DNA of 64,000 bases, from NCBI GenBank assembly GCA_964036195.1, contig OZ038451.1:10606529-10670528 (forward strand), read 5' to 3'. How positions within the stretch are numbered: position 1 is the stretch's first letter; the number at the start of each line of letters is the position of its first letter. Positions 31,475 through 43,600 of the stretch are shown here, piece by piece. The notes beneath the pieces were generated by a model. It saw only the letters and a program-made list of their open reading frames with translations, ran no database searches and had not been told where the DNA came from. Origin of the DNA: Sphaerolaimus hirsutus. Lineage: Eukaryota; Nematoda; Chromadorea; Monhysterida; Sphaerolaimidae. The position numbers were made by a program, and so were the translations under genes.

Positions 31475-33988
31475 GTGCTCCGGCTGATGTGCCTTCAATC
31501 GTTGATCGGCGACGGGCTCAAAGCCAAAGTGCTCGATTCCTACCGAACCAAATTCGTGCAGGTGGCCGCACTTTTCAATCATCAATGGCGACCCACGCAG
31601 TAGTTGACACATGTGTGTCAACTTGTTTGTGTCTACTCAAATTTCGGCTCCACGTATCACAGCGCGATCTTCCAATGCACGTGCCGTAATATTTATGTTT
31701 CAACATTGCCGCATGTGCATTTAGAGATGGCTCTGCGACACGCAAAACCAAAATCTGAGTTGACACAAACCAGTTGACATGTGTCAACTAGTGTGTTCTC
31801 CACCAACAGCCAACAACACCCCCTTCAATTTACCCCCCCCCCCCTACAGAGCTACGGCTACGAACTGGTAGACGACCTTATCAACCTGCAGCGGGCGGGT
31901 ATACTGCGCGAGCGCGCCGCCGCCCCCAAAAGCATGCCCTTCAGCTACCCCTCCCTGAACGATTCTGGTCCATCCAGGAAGGGGGATAGTTCGCCGGTTT
32001 GTGGAGTGGGTCAGGTGAAGAAACAGTTGCGACTGCTTGTTGAGGGGGTCGATGAACAGGTGTGTTTTTGTTATGTGTTCGTTTTTTTGCATATGCAGTT
32101 GATTGTGGTGGGAGCGGTGTTTGTTGCAGATGTGGTCAACTGAAACGCGTTTTACTGTGAAATTACCATATCCAATCTGAATAAAAATCTAAGATTTTTT
32201 CTCTATATTTGCATTGCTCCATTTATTGGGGCGTTTGGTATACAATTATACAGGTTATTCTATTCAGCAAACTACGGTCCCATTCTTTCTATATTAAATT
32301 TTCATACGTTCAGTGTGGTCTTTCAAACTTTTCGCTACTCAATAAACAAGGCAAGTAAGCATGATTTCAACCATTCTGATGCCAGTCCCGCACCTTGTAA
32401 AGTGTCAAAGGTCGTGTAAAATGTCGCATATTGTGTAAACTGTCGCGCAAACTGTCTATTGTCATTCAAAATGTCAAAAGTTCAGTAATGCAATTTTGTA
32501 TTTTTATTGCCGCTTGACAGGGTGCGGCACTGCTCCCTGGTTTGGCGTGACACTCTCAACCATGCCAATGTACACATCTATAACCTGCATCTGCCATGCC
32601 CACAGAAGCCGACCGACTGCGCGTACTCGTACAGCGGGTGGGCGCCGGTGCTGGGTCGGCTGCTGGAGGCGCTGCTGGGCGGCTGGTCGCAGCCGCACCT
32701 GCTCGACGCCGTCAAGTCGCTGCCCGGCGCCATGGAAGTCAACTTGCGTCGGTTGTTGTGTGTGTGTGTGTACATTGGTGTGGGTGGTTGCCCGAATTGG
32801 TTCGGTTGGCACCTGGCTACTGATTTGCATTGAAAAACTCTTTTGGGAGCTTTACAGGGACGTATCCAGGATTTTTGAGCGGGGGGGGGCTGCTTGTTTA
32901 CGGGGGCCGGCGAGCGGGGGGGGCTCAGCCCCCCCCCCCCTAAATTTTTTCACTATATAGGGACGGAAAGTTGTTTTGGCGCTAGCGCCATACCAAGGCG
33001 CCACGCCATGGCGCTATTGGCGTTGGCGCCAGCGCCAGGAACCGCTTTAAATAGATGTAAATATGCATACATATGCAGCGAAAGTCGCAAAAATGTGTTC
33101 ATTTTCAAGGATATTTGTTTACAGGGACCGATCCGCTAAAAATACAATGTATGGGGAAGAAATTGCGCGCTTGCGCGCAAAATTTTTCAGAAACATCGAA
33201 AAATGTAAAGGGAAAATTGCATTTTCCGGGACTTTTTAGGTCTCACCCCGGGAGGGGGGGCTGCAGCCCCCCCCCCCCGCCCCCCCCCTGGATACGGCCC
33301 TGGAGCTTTATATTTGAAAAAACGTTAGAAAAAAATCATAAGATTTTTTTTTCTGTTGATTTTTTATTTTTGCCAGAATTTTCAGATTTACTTAATTATA
33401 TCTTCATTTTGAGTGATTTTCTGCGATGAAAAAAATCACATTTTTATGTATTTATATTTATTTTTCCGACTAGAGTTGATTATATTTTCTCAAAATCACC
33501 CTATCCTATCAATGCTACTACCTATATTTGATTTTCTTGGAAGCGACAGTATCAATCCCTGATTTTTTTAAGTGAAAATTTTACTTTTCACATTTTACCC
33601 TTACTATAAAGACTTTGAATTTCCACGCCGCCCCACATTTCAGCTTGCGAAAGCGACGCCGCAAGCAAATCGGTCCCAGATCCCGGTGCCACAGATCGCC
33701 GGCCGTCCGTGCTCATGATCGTGATCGGTGGGATCACATTTGGTGAGATGTCCGCGCTACGAATGGTTGCCAGGCAGAGGGGTGAGTCGACGGATCGTGT
33801 CCCTGTAGTCATGTAAACCCGCCAGTCATGTATTATTTTTTTTTGGGGGGGGGGTAGCAACGATGGAGTAAACTTTTTTATGACCATTTCGCTGTTTCGC
33901 AGGATTCTATTTGATGGTTGTAACGACGAGCGTGATAAATGGGGAGCGATTTTTGGAACAGTTTCACACGTTGCCGCCGGATGGTTAA
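31475..33988 (+). CDS. VPS33A: Vps33A, C-terminal part (Sec1/Munc18 family)
   Basis: SM-family subunit of the HOPS/CORVET tethering complexes, which binds SNAREs for endosome/lysosome fusion. Exons: 31475-31561 (VLRLMCLQSLIGDGLKAKV), 31850-32059 (SYGYELVDDLINLQRAGIL to VEGVDEQ), 32606-32747 (KPTDCAYSYSGWAPVL to KSLPGAM), 33644-33781 (PSVLMIVIGGITFGEMSALR) and 33903-33988 (FYLMVVTTSVINGERFLEQF then stop). Phases agree at every junction. The YSGWAP and IGGITFGEMSALR segments match the YSGYAP and LGGVTFAEIAALR signatures of Vps33A as I recall them. About 230 of the expected ~600 residues are present. No exons for the N-terminal SM domain are found upstream. Introns contain MITEs. A polyadenylation signal follows at 34219. 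Confidence 0.92.
31591..31797. mobile_element. ACTAGTTGACA-family MITE in VPS33A intron
   Basis: Left part GTAGTTGACACATGTGTGTC and right part GACATGTGTCAACTAGTGTG are inverted repeats, with CAAATTTCGG / CCAAAATCTGAG near the centre. It is closely related to the copy at 36376-36584. Confidence 0.75.
32383..32541. mobile_element. GTGCCAGTCCC-family element in VPS33A intron
   Basis: Left end GCCAGTCCCGCACCTTGTAA pairs with right end TTGACAGGGTGCGGCACTG. The interior has AAATGTCGCATATTGTGTAA-type motifs. It lies inside the intron between 32059 and 32606 and does not form its splice sites. Confidence 0.65.
32855..33302. mobile_element. hAT-type element with G-run/C-run arms (VPS33A intron)
   Basis: Same architecture as 21906-22337. 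Termini CAGGGACGTATCCAGG / CCTGGATACGGCCCTG with a perfect 8-bp duplication GAGCTTTA (32847-32854, 33303-33310). Confidence 0.93.
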
Positions 33989-34218
33989 GTTGACTATTTG
34001 CGCCGAATATTTGACTTAGTTCGTTAAGTATTAATGTTATCGTTGGCAAATGTACAAATGGGCACGCCAATGGCCTTACTGTGGTTTCAGTGTCGGTTTG
34101 TGCACCGCTGCGCATGTGAGCCGTTGCAACTGCATGTTAATTGCTAAATTTCATTACAGCGATCTATGATTGAAAGGTTGTGATATTCCTTCTTTTGCCG
34201 CATACGAGTGTGCTGAAA

Positions 34219-34224
34219 AATAAA
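34219..34224 (+). terminator. Polyadenylation signal AATAAA for VPS33A
   Basis: Canonical AATAAA 231 bases downstream of the VPS33A stop codon, in a T-rich context, with the next gene starting about 390 bases further on. Confidence 0.6.
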
Positions 34225-34300
34225 GGTGCCTGCCCTATATATACTTTGTTTTATGAAGATTATATTTGTATTTGATTTTATTATCGACGAAATATCTGCT

Positions 34301-34403
34301 TACCGTATTTCCTCGAAATACCCCCCCTCGTTTAACCCCCCCCCCCTCTCGGGACCACTATGAAACAATCAACCCCTGTGGGGTATTTCGAGGAACTACG
34401 GTA
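34301..34403. mobile_element. TA-type MITE (CCGTATTTCCTCGAAATA termini)
   Basis: TACCGTATTTCCTCGAAATA at the left and TATTTCGAGGAACTACGGTA at the right surround a C-run core. TA is present at both edges. It is located between VPS33A and the coiled-coil gene. Confidence 0.85.
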
Positions 34404-34614
34404 ATCTAAATATTTATGTATTGATACATGGATTTTTTGTTATCGATTACGATACGATAATAATATGAATGATCGCTACTTCAGACAAGTAAATATGTTA
34501 ATATTTGACCAAAAAAACAGTTTGCGTTTTATATCGCTGCACTCTGTCTGCTTATCATGTAACCTCCGATTATTATCCCCCTCTGTTCAAATGTAAAATG
34601 TGCAGAAGCCAAAA

Positions 34615-37600
34615 ATGAGCATGGATACTGATTTGGCGCTGCTCATGAAGCGCTACGGCTACCAGGCAACCAGTGGCACCGAAACTCAGAGATTGATCCA
34701 GGAATATGTGAGTGGTTGTTTTGTTTTTATATTTTGGTCCTTTGGCTGTGTCCGCCCTTTGTCTATTGGGTGTAAACGTGGTAATTTTTTTTAACTGTTT
34801 TTAAGATGATATTTTAAGATTAAGTAGTTTTCGATATTTTCCTAGTCCATTTTCGCTTTTTTTTCTGCCAAATTATGGATATATCTTTATGCTTCCCGGC
34901 CTTCTGCCGGCCCGTACACATTCCAAACATGCGCCACAGAACTTTAAAATCTGCCACCCTAAAATAGGCTTCCATTTTCATTCGCACCATGAACGTTGCT
35001 TAACAACGAGTCTATTGATTACGCTCGCGCATGTGCTTATCACTGACCTGCTCGCATGAAATTCCTCATTGTGAGTTCCTACGTCATTTGATTGCATTTT
35101 CAGTTGAGCCGGCCCGTGGATCATGCTCTTGTGGCGGCGAATCTGCGTCGGGTGCTGCTGCGATGCATGGATAAAGCCAGGGAAAGCGTGCAGGCTGCCG
35201 ACCAGACCGCCGTTAGTCCACCGTCCCCCGATTTGCGCGCCAATGGGCTCCCACACACTAGTTGACATCACAAATAAATGTCAACTGAATATCAACTAAA
35301 AAAACATGAAAAAAATTGTTAAGGCATCACATTTTACAGAAACAATGGAAATTAAGTGTCACGATATTTTATTAACAATGTTCTATCAAATAGGAAGTCG
35401 AAATCAAATAATTAACCAAAATTTAGTTGACATCGATTTTGATGTCAACTAGAGTGTTGGAGCCCAATGGCCCTACACACACTAGTTTTCACCGTGACCA
35501 TTATGAAAACTGAAATGGCGACATGGCGACATCCAGCGTACTCTTTTTGTATGCTATGTGTTTTAGTTTTAAAAATTTTAAATTTTAACTTTCATTCATT
35601 TACATTCCAATTAATATAAAATAAAATCATTCAACCGTGTTCATTAATTTGCATTTGAAAAATTTTCAGTTTTCACACGAAGTCACGGTGAAAACTAGTG
35701 TGTGTAGGCACAATCTGCCGTATTTATTCGAGCGGCGCTCGCAGGCGGCGGCTCTGCACCAGCGCATGCGCGAGCAGGAGACGCTCATCTCCAAGCAGGA
35801 GGAGGACTTGTCGTCGTTGCGCAAGCAGTTGGCGCAGTGCCAGCGCGAACTGCACACCAAGCAGCAGATCGCCGACGCGGCGCACGCCGACCAGACCGCC
35901 GCGTCGCGCGACGGCCCCGACTTGGAAAAGTGGAAGGAAAAGTATGAGGTTGGGTTGCGCATTTAGAATATCATGCTGAAAATATACCGTAAGTCACGTC
36001 AACTAGTTATTTTGAAGGTGCAAATTGACAAAAGGTAGTTTTTTTTAGCGATTTTGAGCAAAAGTTGGGATGAAATTTCTCAAAAATCGTTTCAGGTGGC
36101 TAAATAGCTGGTCGATTTAGGGGTGTTAAAAAAGGAACCTAGAACCTTTCCCTCTGGGAAAGGTAGATAGCTGGGCGGCCTCCGGGATAGATAGCTGGGC
36201 GATTTTGATTGTAAGCCCCCCCCCATTATCGGAACCCCTGTAAATGCGTGTGTTTCACAGAGCGCTCAGAGCACCCTGAAGCAGTACCAGGACAAGACTG
36301 AGCAGCTGAGACACGATCTGCACGCTGCCAATTCGGGACGCAGGGCTGTGGAAGATAAATGCAAGGTGCTCTATTGGCGGCCCACACACTAGTTGACACA
36401 CGCGTGTCAACTGGCCTGTGTCAACTCAGATTTCGGTTTCACATGTCGCATTACGCCCTTCCAATGCACTTTCCGTAATATTTTTTCAACATTGCAGAAT
36501 GTGCATTTGGAGATCGCGCTGATTCAGGTGAAGCCGAAATCTGAGTTGACATCAATACATGTGTCAACTAGTGTGCGGGCCGCCATGATTTTGTTATTTT
36601 GATAATTATTTAGGTCAACTTAATCATGATGTTATTTTGATGTTAAAAATTTGTACGTAGACACTACAAAGCGATTTGCTCGCCATGAAGCGTCGATTGG
36701 ATGCGGTCGAGGGTCGAGCATCTGAGTTGACACTGTTGAAAAATGCTCTGCGAAAATGGCAGCACGCTGGCGCTCAATTTTGTTAGCAAAGCAATTCCTA
36801 CAAATTTGCCAAGGTTTACCTACTACAAAAGTGGTGGACAAACTCGCAACGTTTCATTTCGCAGTGGAGAAGCTGGATTATCACCGCTTGGCTCCGCCCA
36901 CTTTCTACCTGGCAGCTAAGCGGTGCGCTTTGACCACTAGCACAGCACTTTCGGCGGCGCCGAAACGCGTCAGGTGTCAATCCCAGACCCTGTAAAATGC
37001 CATGTAAAATGTCAAGTGTCATGCAAAGTGTCCAAAGTCATGTAAAATGCCCTGGAAAATGGCAAACGCACGTTTACCATTTTTCAGTGCATTTTATATG
37101 ACTTTTGACATTTTACATTATATTTTACGTTTTACATGACATTTGACATTTTACAGGGCATTTTACAGTGTCTGGGACTGCGCCCAGGACAACGTCACGC
37201 AACAGCGTCGACGTGTCGCTGGACGCCGCGCAGGAGGAGCACGCGGTCGCTTCAAAATCCGATGCGCACATTAAGTTGACCGCGCCGGCGGCCAGTGCGG
37301 ACAAGTCCATGCAGCGTATTTTGGTTGGTGTTGGTAAATAATTTTTTTCAAATGATTATCATATTTTTTAAATTGATGTGTTTTTTTAAAAATTACCGTT
37401 GACATTGGTTTTTTTTAATCAAGGCGTTTGAAAAAAAGGATTTTTCAACCCTAGAGTCATCCGACCTTGACTTAAAATATGTGCCCCTAAAAAGTGTCCA
37501 CGCAGGCGCTGTGTGCGAGTGCGCAACGAGTCGTCCACGGGCGTCCACAAGCAACAATGTTCAGCGGCACAAACAGATTGAAACCGTCGCCCAAGAAGCG

Positions 37601-40600
37601 CGCCCGTTTGAAGTCGCCGCCCAAACCGACTCCAGTGATGCCAAGCGGACCAGCTCTTCCTGCATCCACCGGTGCAGTTGCAGCCGCGGCGGCAAATCAA
37701 TGCTCTGCTTCCAGTTCGGACGCGCCGGCTGGTGCTTCTCCCAGACCCTGTGAAATGCCCTGTGAAGTGTGAAATGTCATGTGAAGTGTGTAAAATCATG
37801 TAAAATGCCCTGGAAACTGGGAAACTTAGTTTCTATCTCACCAGGCATTTTACATGACACTTGACACTTTGCACCACACTTGACACTTTACATGGCATTT
37901 TCCAGTGTTTGTGAGTGCCCCCTGGTGTTGCCGCCGTGGCCGGCGATGCGGCGCTCACCGCGAGACTGGGCGCTATGACGCAGCACTGCAGGGCGCTGTC
38001 GCCGCTCAGAAAGGCCGGCGCGGCGCTGCGGCAGCCGCTCAGTGGGGCGGCAACGGCGGGGGTGGGTCAGCCTGCGGCTGCAAAGTCGCTCACGTGTGTG
38101 AGTGGGGGACATGTGGGAGAGTGTGTGATGCGGGGGTATCTTGAATTTTGACCCCCCGGGGGTTGGATGGATGGAAAATCGCTTCTCCGGAGGGATAGAT
38201 AGCTGGAAAAAAATTTTTGATGGGGGGGGGGGTCGATATATAGGTTTTTTTAAGGTGAAGAATGAAGAAAATCGCTAAAATTAGGGGAAACATTTATTAA
38301 AATAGGTTTACAAGCACATATAGCCAAAAATAGCTGAAAAGTGGCAATAATTTGCCGCTGGGACAGATAGATAGCTCGGCGATTTGGGGGGTTTCCCGTC
38401 CAAAACACCACCCCCCCCATTCGAAACCCCTGATGTGATGGAATTGGTGTGCTGTAGCAAAACGTGTTTCTCTATTTTGCAGGCCTCTCGCCCCCTCGTC
38501 CCGACTCGAGCTGCCAGGTCCAAAACTGCGGGTCTGCCTAAACAAGCAAAAACGTTGGTTGATATTCTGCACAGTTGTTAAAATGTACGTACATTTACTC
38601 AAAAAATACGCGTACGCGAGTACGCGTTAAATACATTTACCGTATTACCTCGAATTATCCCCCCCCTGAATTAACCCCCCCCCCTCGAATTAACCCCCCC
38701 TCAAAATGGGCTGGGGAAATAATAAACCCCCCCTCGAAATACCCCCCCCCTCCGGAATGATGTACGTCATGTACATAATAAATACGTCATGTATGCAATG
38801 TACATGATGTATATTACTGTTTATTTGTATTGCAGCTACACATGGACATGTTTGTGTAGCTAATCTACGTTTTTATGTCCAAATATATCTTGTTTGGACA
38901 CATTTATTACCTGTTTTGGGCATGCAAATGCCTACTATTTACTACGATCCTTACGAAAATTTGTGACGAAATAATAAGACCCCCCTCGAATACCCCCCCC
39001 CCTCGAATTAACCCCCCCTCAAATTTTGCTGGCGAAATAATAAACCCCCATGGGGGTATTTCGAGGTAATACGGTACATATACTTTTTTAAAGTAATGTA
39101 CCGTATTTCTCCAATCAAAGCACCCCGGGTGCTTTACAAAATTGGAGCACTTTTCAGACTACTTTTCAAGTGCCATTTATAGCACCCTGGTGCAATACAA
39201 ATCACGGGGTGCTATACTATGTTTTTTTTCAATACCAATAGATACTGAAGGTTATGAATGAATGATACTGACTGATCAACTTTTTTATACCTAATTTATA
39301 TATGCAAATGTAATATTCCCACGACCTTTCCCACTTTAAGTTGCTCTGGTGAATTACACCAGACGCATTTGATGTAGCCGCAGCATGCAATTAAATAGGC
39401 ATATGTGTGCAAAAGAACGCTGCGCACCATGCAAACAAATTCTTATGCAACAGATGGCTTTGTGATCTTTCCTCATATCTTTTCCGCAATATTTTTATGC
39501 TAGGAGAGGAGATAATCATCAAGTTTTTTTTTGGATGAGAAGTAAAGCACCCGGGTGCTTTACACGGAACATTTTACACAGCATAGCACCCCGGGAGCTT
39601 TGATCGGAGAAATACGGTACTCACTTTTAGGCGTACATTTTAAAAGTGCACGCGTACAGAGAAAATGTATTTTGTTGTTAAAATCCCACTTTTCTGTTGC
39701 TAAAATAAGAAAATTTTGAAGAAATCATCATTTTTCTAGAAAATACTAAGTAATCACTAAAAAACGACATCTATTATGCCTTCCAGTGTAAAACTCACTC
39801 TCTAGTATAAAACTCACTATAAAAGGTAGTAGCTTTTACGTTTTTAGGGGTGAAAGTACTCGCTTTTACATTTTCCTGGGAAAAAAAAGTATTTTACTCA
39901 CATTTACGCATGAATACGAGTAAAAAAAGTATTTTACATTTTCTATACTTTGTGGTGAGTAAAAAATAAATACTTACATTTACACATACTTTTGAAAAAA
40001 GTTAAGTAATTCTAACAACTCTGATATTCTGCCGTTTTCGTTTTCGCACACACGTTATGAAGATATTTGACGAATTTTTTTCGTTTGCATTTTAAGGCGC
40101 GCAGTTCAAAAGCCAGATGCGGCACCGGTCAGCAGAAATGGGTCCGCAGTTTCTGATAACGTGGATCAAAGTGTAATTGCGCATCAGCTCAGTGCCGAAC
40201 AGCAGGCTGTGAAAGAGGAATTCAAAAAGAAGCGACTGAAGGTTCTGGGCGAGGCGACAGAATTCTTCCATGAACTGCTGCAACTGCAGCATGCATTCAT
40301 TGAACCGCTGCCCATGATGTTCCGTAAAATCGTGGGTGTTTCTTATTTCTTAGAATTTGTAAAATAATAATTTGAATTTTAAACAAATTAAACTTTGAAA
40401 ACTTTTTATGGAACCATGACAGAAAACAGATGCGTCAACAAAAAATATCCACGCAGTGTTCGACCGAGGAACGACCACCAGACAAGTCTGCACCAGTGAA
40501 ACCAGTGGCAACCAGTGAAAAAGTACCATCCGTTTCAGCTACAAATCAGTCACGTCAAACGGACACACCAATGGACAAGCAAAGCACCAGTGGTGTTACT

Positions 40601-43600
40601 GCCGTGAAAAAAGAGCCGGCAAAAAATTCTGGCGCTATGATCATTGGCACAGATCCAAATTCGGACGAGTCGGATGATTCTGATGCGGATGGACCCAGAT
40701 GCGTTATTGCCGATTCGGTGGAGACTGTAAAACAGGCGCCAAAGCCACGAGAGAAGAAACTGCCCGCGGCCCGGCTGGTTGAAAAAACCCCGAGCGATGC
40801 GATGGTGTGTGTGCAAGTGCTTTTTGGCCCACCCTAGTTATTGGCAGGTGTTCTATATCCGACCACAGATCCGCTAGAATTTCACATTTGTCCTGTACAG
40901 TGTGAAATTCCATCACGGTTTATCAAGTAAAATCACTTCTCTATTTTCTTTCTGACGGTAATAAAGTAGACGTTTCATTGAAGTAGGCGTAGGCCTACTA
41001 GTCATCTTAACCCGCTAGTCATGTAGACACGCTAGTGATGTGTTGTAACCCGCTACTCATCTATGTCCTAATTTTCGGGGGTCAATCCACTTTGACATGT
41101 TGTGTACTTTAACATGTTGTGGAATATAACATGCCATCATGGGAATTTGACATGTTGTGGAAAGTGACATGCCAAAAGGTGAAAGTAACATGTCAAGCGT
41201 GAAAGTAACATGCCACAGCCCAAAGGTGAATGTAACATGCAAAGCGTGAAAGTAACATGTCATGCACATGCGGTCGCAAGTTGTAACTCATGCATGTGAA
41301 AAAGTTATCAGTGATTGATCATTATCATCATGTTTGTCAAGGTGTGAATTCTATGCATGTTCACACATGCAAATCAAACCCTCAAATCAATTTTTCTTAT
41401 CTTCTTAGTCATGTGTACTTATATATTTACTAACTTGTGTGTGCTGTGCTGTCTAGTGAAAGATATATTGTTATATTGATGAATAATATTAACAAGCTAT
41501 AATCCTTATCATTTTAACAGCGTCACAAGGATTGGCACATAAAATTGGCTGCGTGTTTGCAGCCGGGAATCGCTTAAATGATCAATCGCAATTCGTTATT
41601 GATCGTTCAAGTTTTTTTCCGCATGTTTATATTTTTGCGTGCCATATACACTGGATGCCAACTGGATTTAGTGTCAACTCGATTTGTTGAAAAGCAATCA
41701 CTATTTCCATGTCAATTTGAGCATGAATTCACTAACTATCAACTCAAATCTTAATTATGACCAGGGGGCACCCCCAGACCCTGTGAAAAACCCTGTAAAA
41801 TGTAAAATGCCATGCAAAGTGTCAAAAGTACATAAGTTTGCCATTTTGCAGGGCATTTTCCATGACTTTTGACACTATGCATGACATTTTACATTTTGCA
41901 GGGCTTTTTACAGGGTCTGGGAGTGGCACCAGTTGGTGCAATTGACATCCTATAAAACTTGATGTGAACTATTCCTGAAGCGCATACTTTGCGCAGAATC
42001 GTACAATAATTTATAGAAAAAAATTTGTGATAAATAAGTTACATCAAAAATTGATCAAAATCCTGTAATAAACTTCGTAATTAATTATTAAATAAACAAT
42101 AAAAACAAAATAAAATGATGAAAAACTGTCTAATTTTTGGTTCATTATTTAGATGGGTTGTGGTAGGTTTTGGCACATTTTGACACTCCGAAAACAATAG
42201 AACAGCAGCCTCCAAAAACGACAGGTGAAAATTACATCTGAAAAGTTGCAAAAGACAGCAAATATGAGCCTACCGCGGTTGTGCTGCATGGTTTCATATG
42301 TGTTAAAATGTATTTACGTTCACTCAATACTTACATATACCTACTTGACTAGGCAATGGGGTCATAGGGTGCTTTATTTCCTAGCCTATGTAGATACTCC
42401 GCGCTGCGCGCGCTGCGCACGCTGCGTGCGATCGATGAATTCAGTACTCTACTCGGCGGACCGCAAAGTATGTGCTACCATAATTTACTGAATCTTGTGA
42501 TAAATTTTTCATTCATTGATAAATGTAACTTTTTCACACACATGAGTTACAACTTGCGACCGCATGTGCATGATATGTTACTTTCACGCTTTGCATGTTA
42601 CATTCACCTTTGGGCTGTGGCATGTTACTTTCACGCTTGACATGTTACTTTCACCTTTTGGCATGTCACTTTCCACAACATGTCAAATTCCCATGATGGC
42701 ATGTTATATTCCACAACATGTTAAAGTACACAACATGTCATAATGACCACACTCAATTTTCGGGTATAGATGACTAGCGGGGTGATAAGCGACAGCCGGG
42801 TTTAAGTGGTTGGTAGGCCGCAGTGCGTGTGCTCTACAGTAGTAAATGCGTGAGCCCTTTTTCTGGCACTTTTCCATCACTAATTCGGAGCCATCACACG
42901 CAGACAACGGATAATGACCCAATGAGTGTGGACCAAGCTTCGCTGTACTTCAACCGGACGGTGAACGCTATCTGCGTGGCCGGTCTCCGCGCGGTGCTGG
43001 ACAAAAGTTGGTCGGGTGCCTGCCACTCATGACTCTGTCAAATGTAAAATGACAGGCAGAGTGTAAAAAGCCATGTAAAATGTCCTGAAAAATTGCAAAA
43101 GTTTGCAATTTTGCAGGCATTTTACATGACTTTTGACACTGCGTGAAATTTGACATTTTACACGGCATTTTACATCACTTTTCACATCACTTTTCACACT
43201 TTACATGCCGTTTGACATTTTACACGGCATTTTACAGTGTCGAGCGCCCCCAGTAAGACCTCTGCACCATTTACAAACCTGTAAAATACATATGTGCCGT
43301 GCAACGCAGAGTCGGCAACTGCGTTGGACGAGTCGCACGCGTACGTGCGCGAACTGGACGCGGCGTGGCGCGGCTACAGCTGCGTGGACGGCGGCAGGCA
43401 CGCCACCGCCGCCCTGGCCAACATGGTCGTCGAGCTGGTCGACTCGGTGGAAAAGCTGGTCGCTGCCAGTGAAGGTTGTTCTTTGGCCCCACACACGCTA
43501 GTTGACATCGACACCAAATGTCAACTGGTTCCATTCCCAATTCAAAGCTTGCGTTTCAATGTCGATCGTCGGCTCGTCAGCAAGCTTTGAATCGGGATCG

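Larger units (their letters stand above)
38570..40023. mobile_element. hAT-type element (CACAGTTGTTAAAA ends) in intron
   Basis: Left end CACAGTTGTTAAAATG and right end TCTAACAACTCTG are flanked by a perfect 8-bp duplication ATATTCTG (38562-38569, 40024-40031). Host arms contain TACGCGTACGCGAGTACGCG-type and GAGTAAAAAAAGTATTTTAC motifs. It contains the two TA-type elements 38638-39076 and 39099-39619. The left edge is about 17 bases past the likely end of the exon at 38483. Confidence 0.85.

Noticed and set aside
32504-32830. Upstream extension of the VPS33A exon (HCSLVWRDTLNHANVHIYN)
   Set aside because: Vps33A homology resumes exactly at KPTD after the CCCACAG acceptor at 32605 and phase matches the previous exon, so the preceding open frame is intron.
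33588-34115. Minus-strand 175-codon ORF
   Set aside because: It is antisense to the last two VPS33A exons, which have clear homology on the plus strand.
37481-37753. Alternative frame of the exon at 37506 (VCECATSRPRAST...)
   Set aside because: The other frame (PKKRARLKSPPK, then alanine/proline-rich) connects in phase with the next exon and has the gene's codon bias. Not fully excluded because the upstream donor GTAAAT would favour this alternative.
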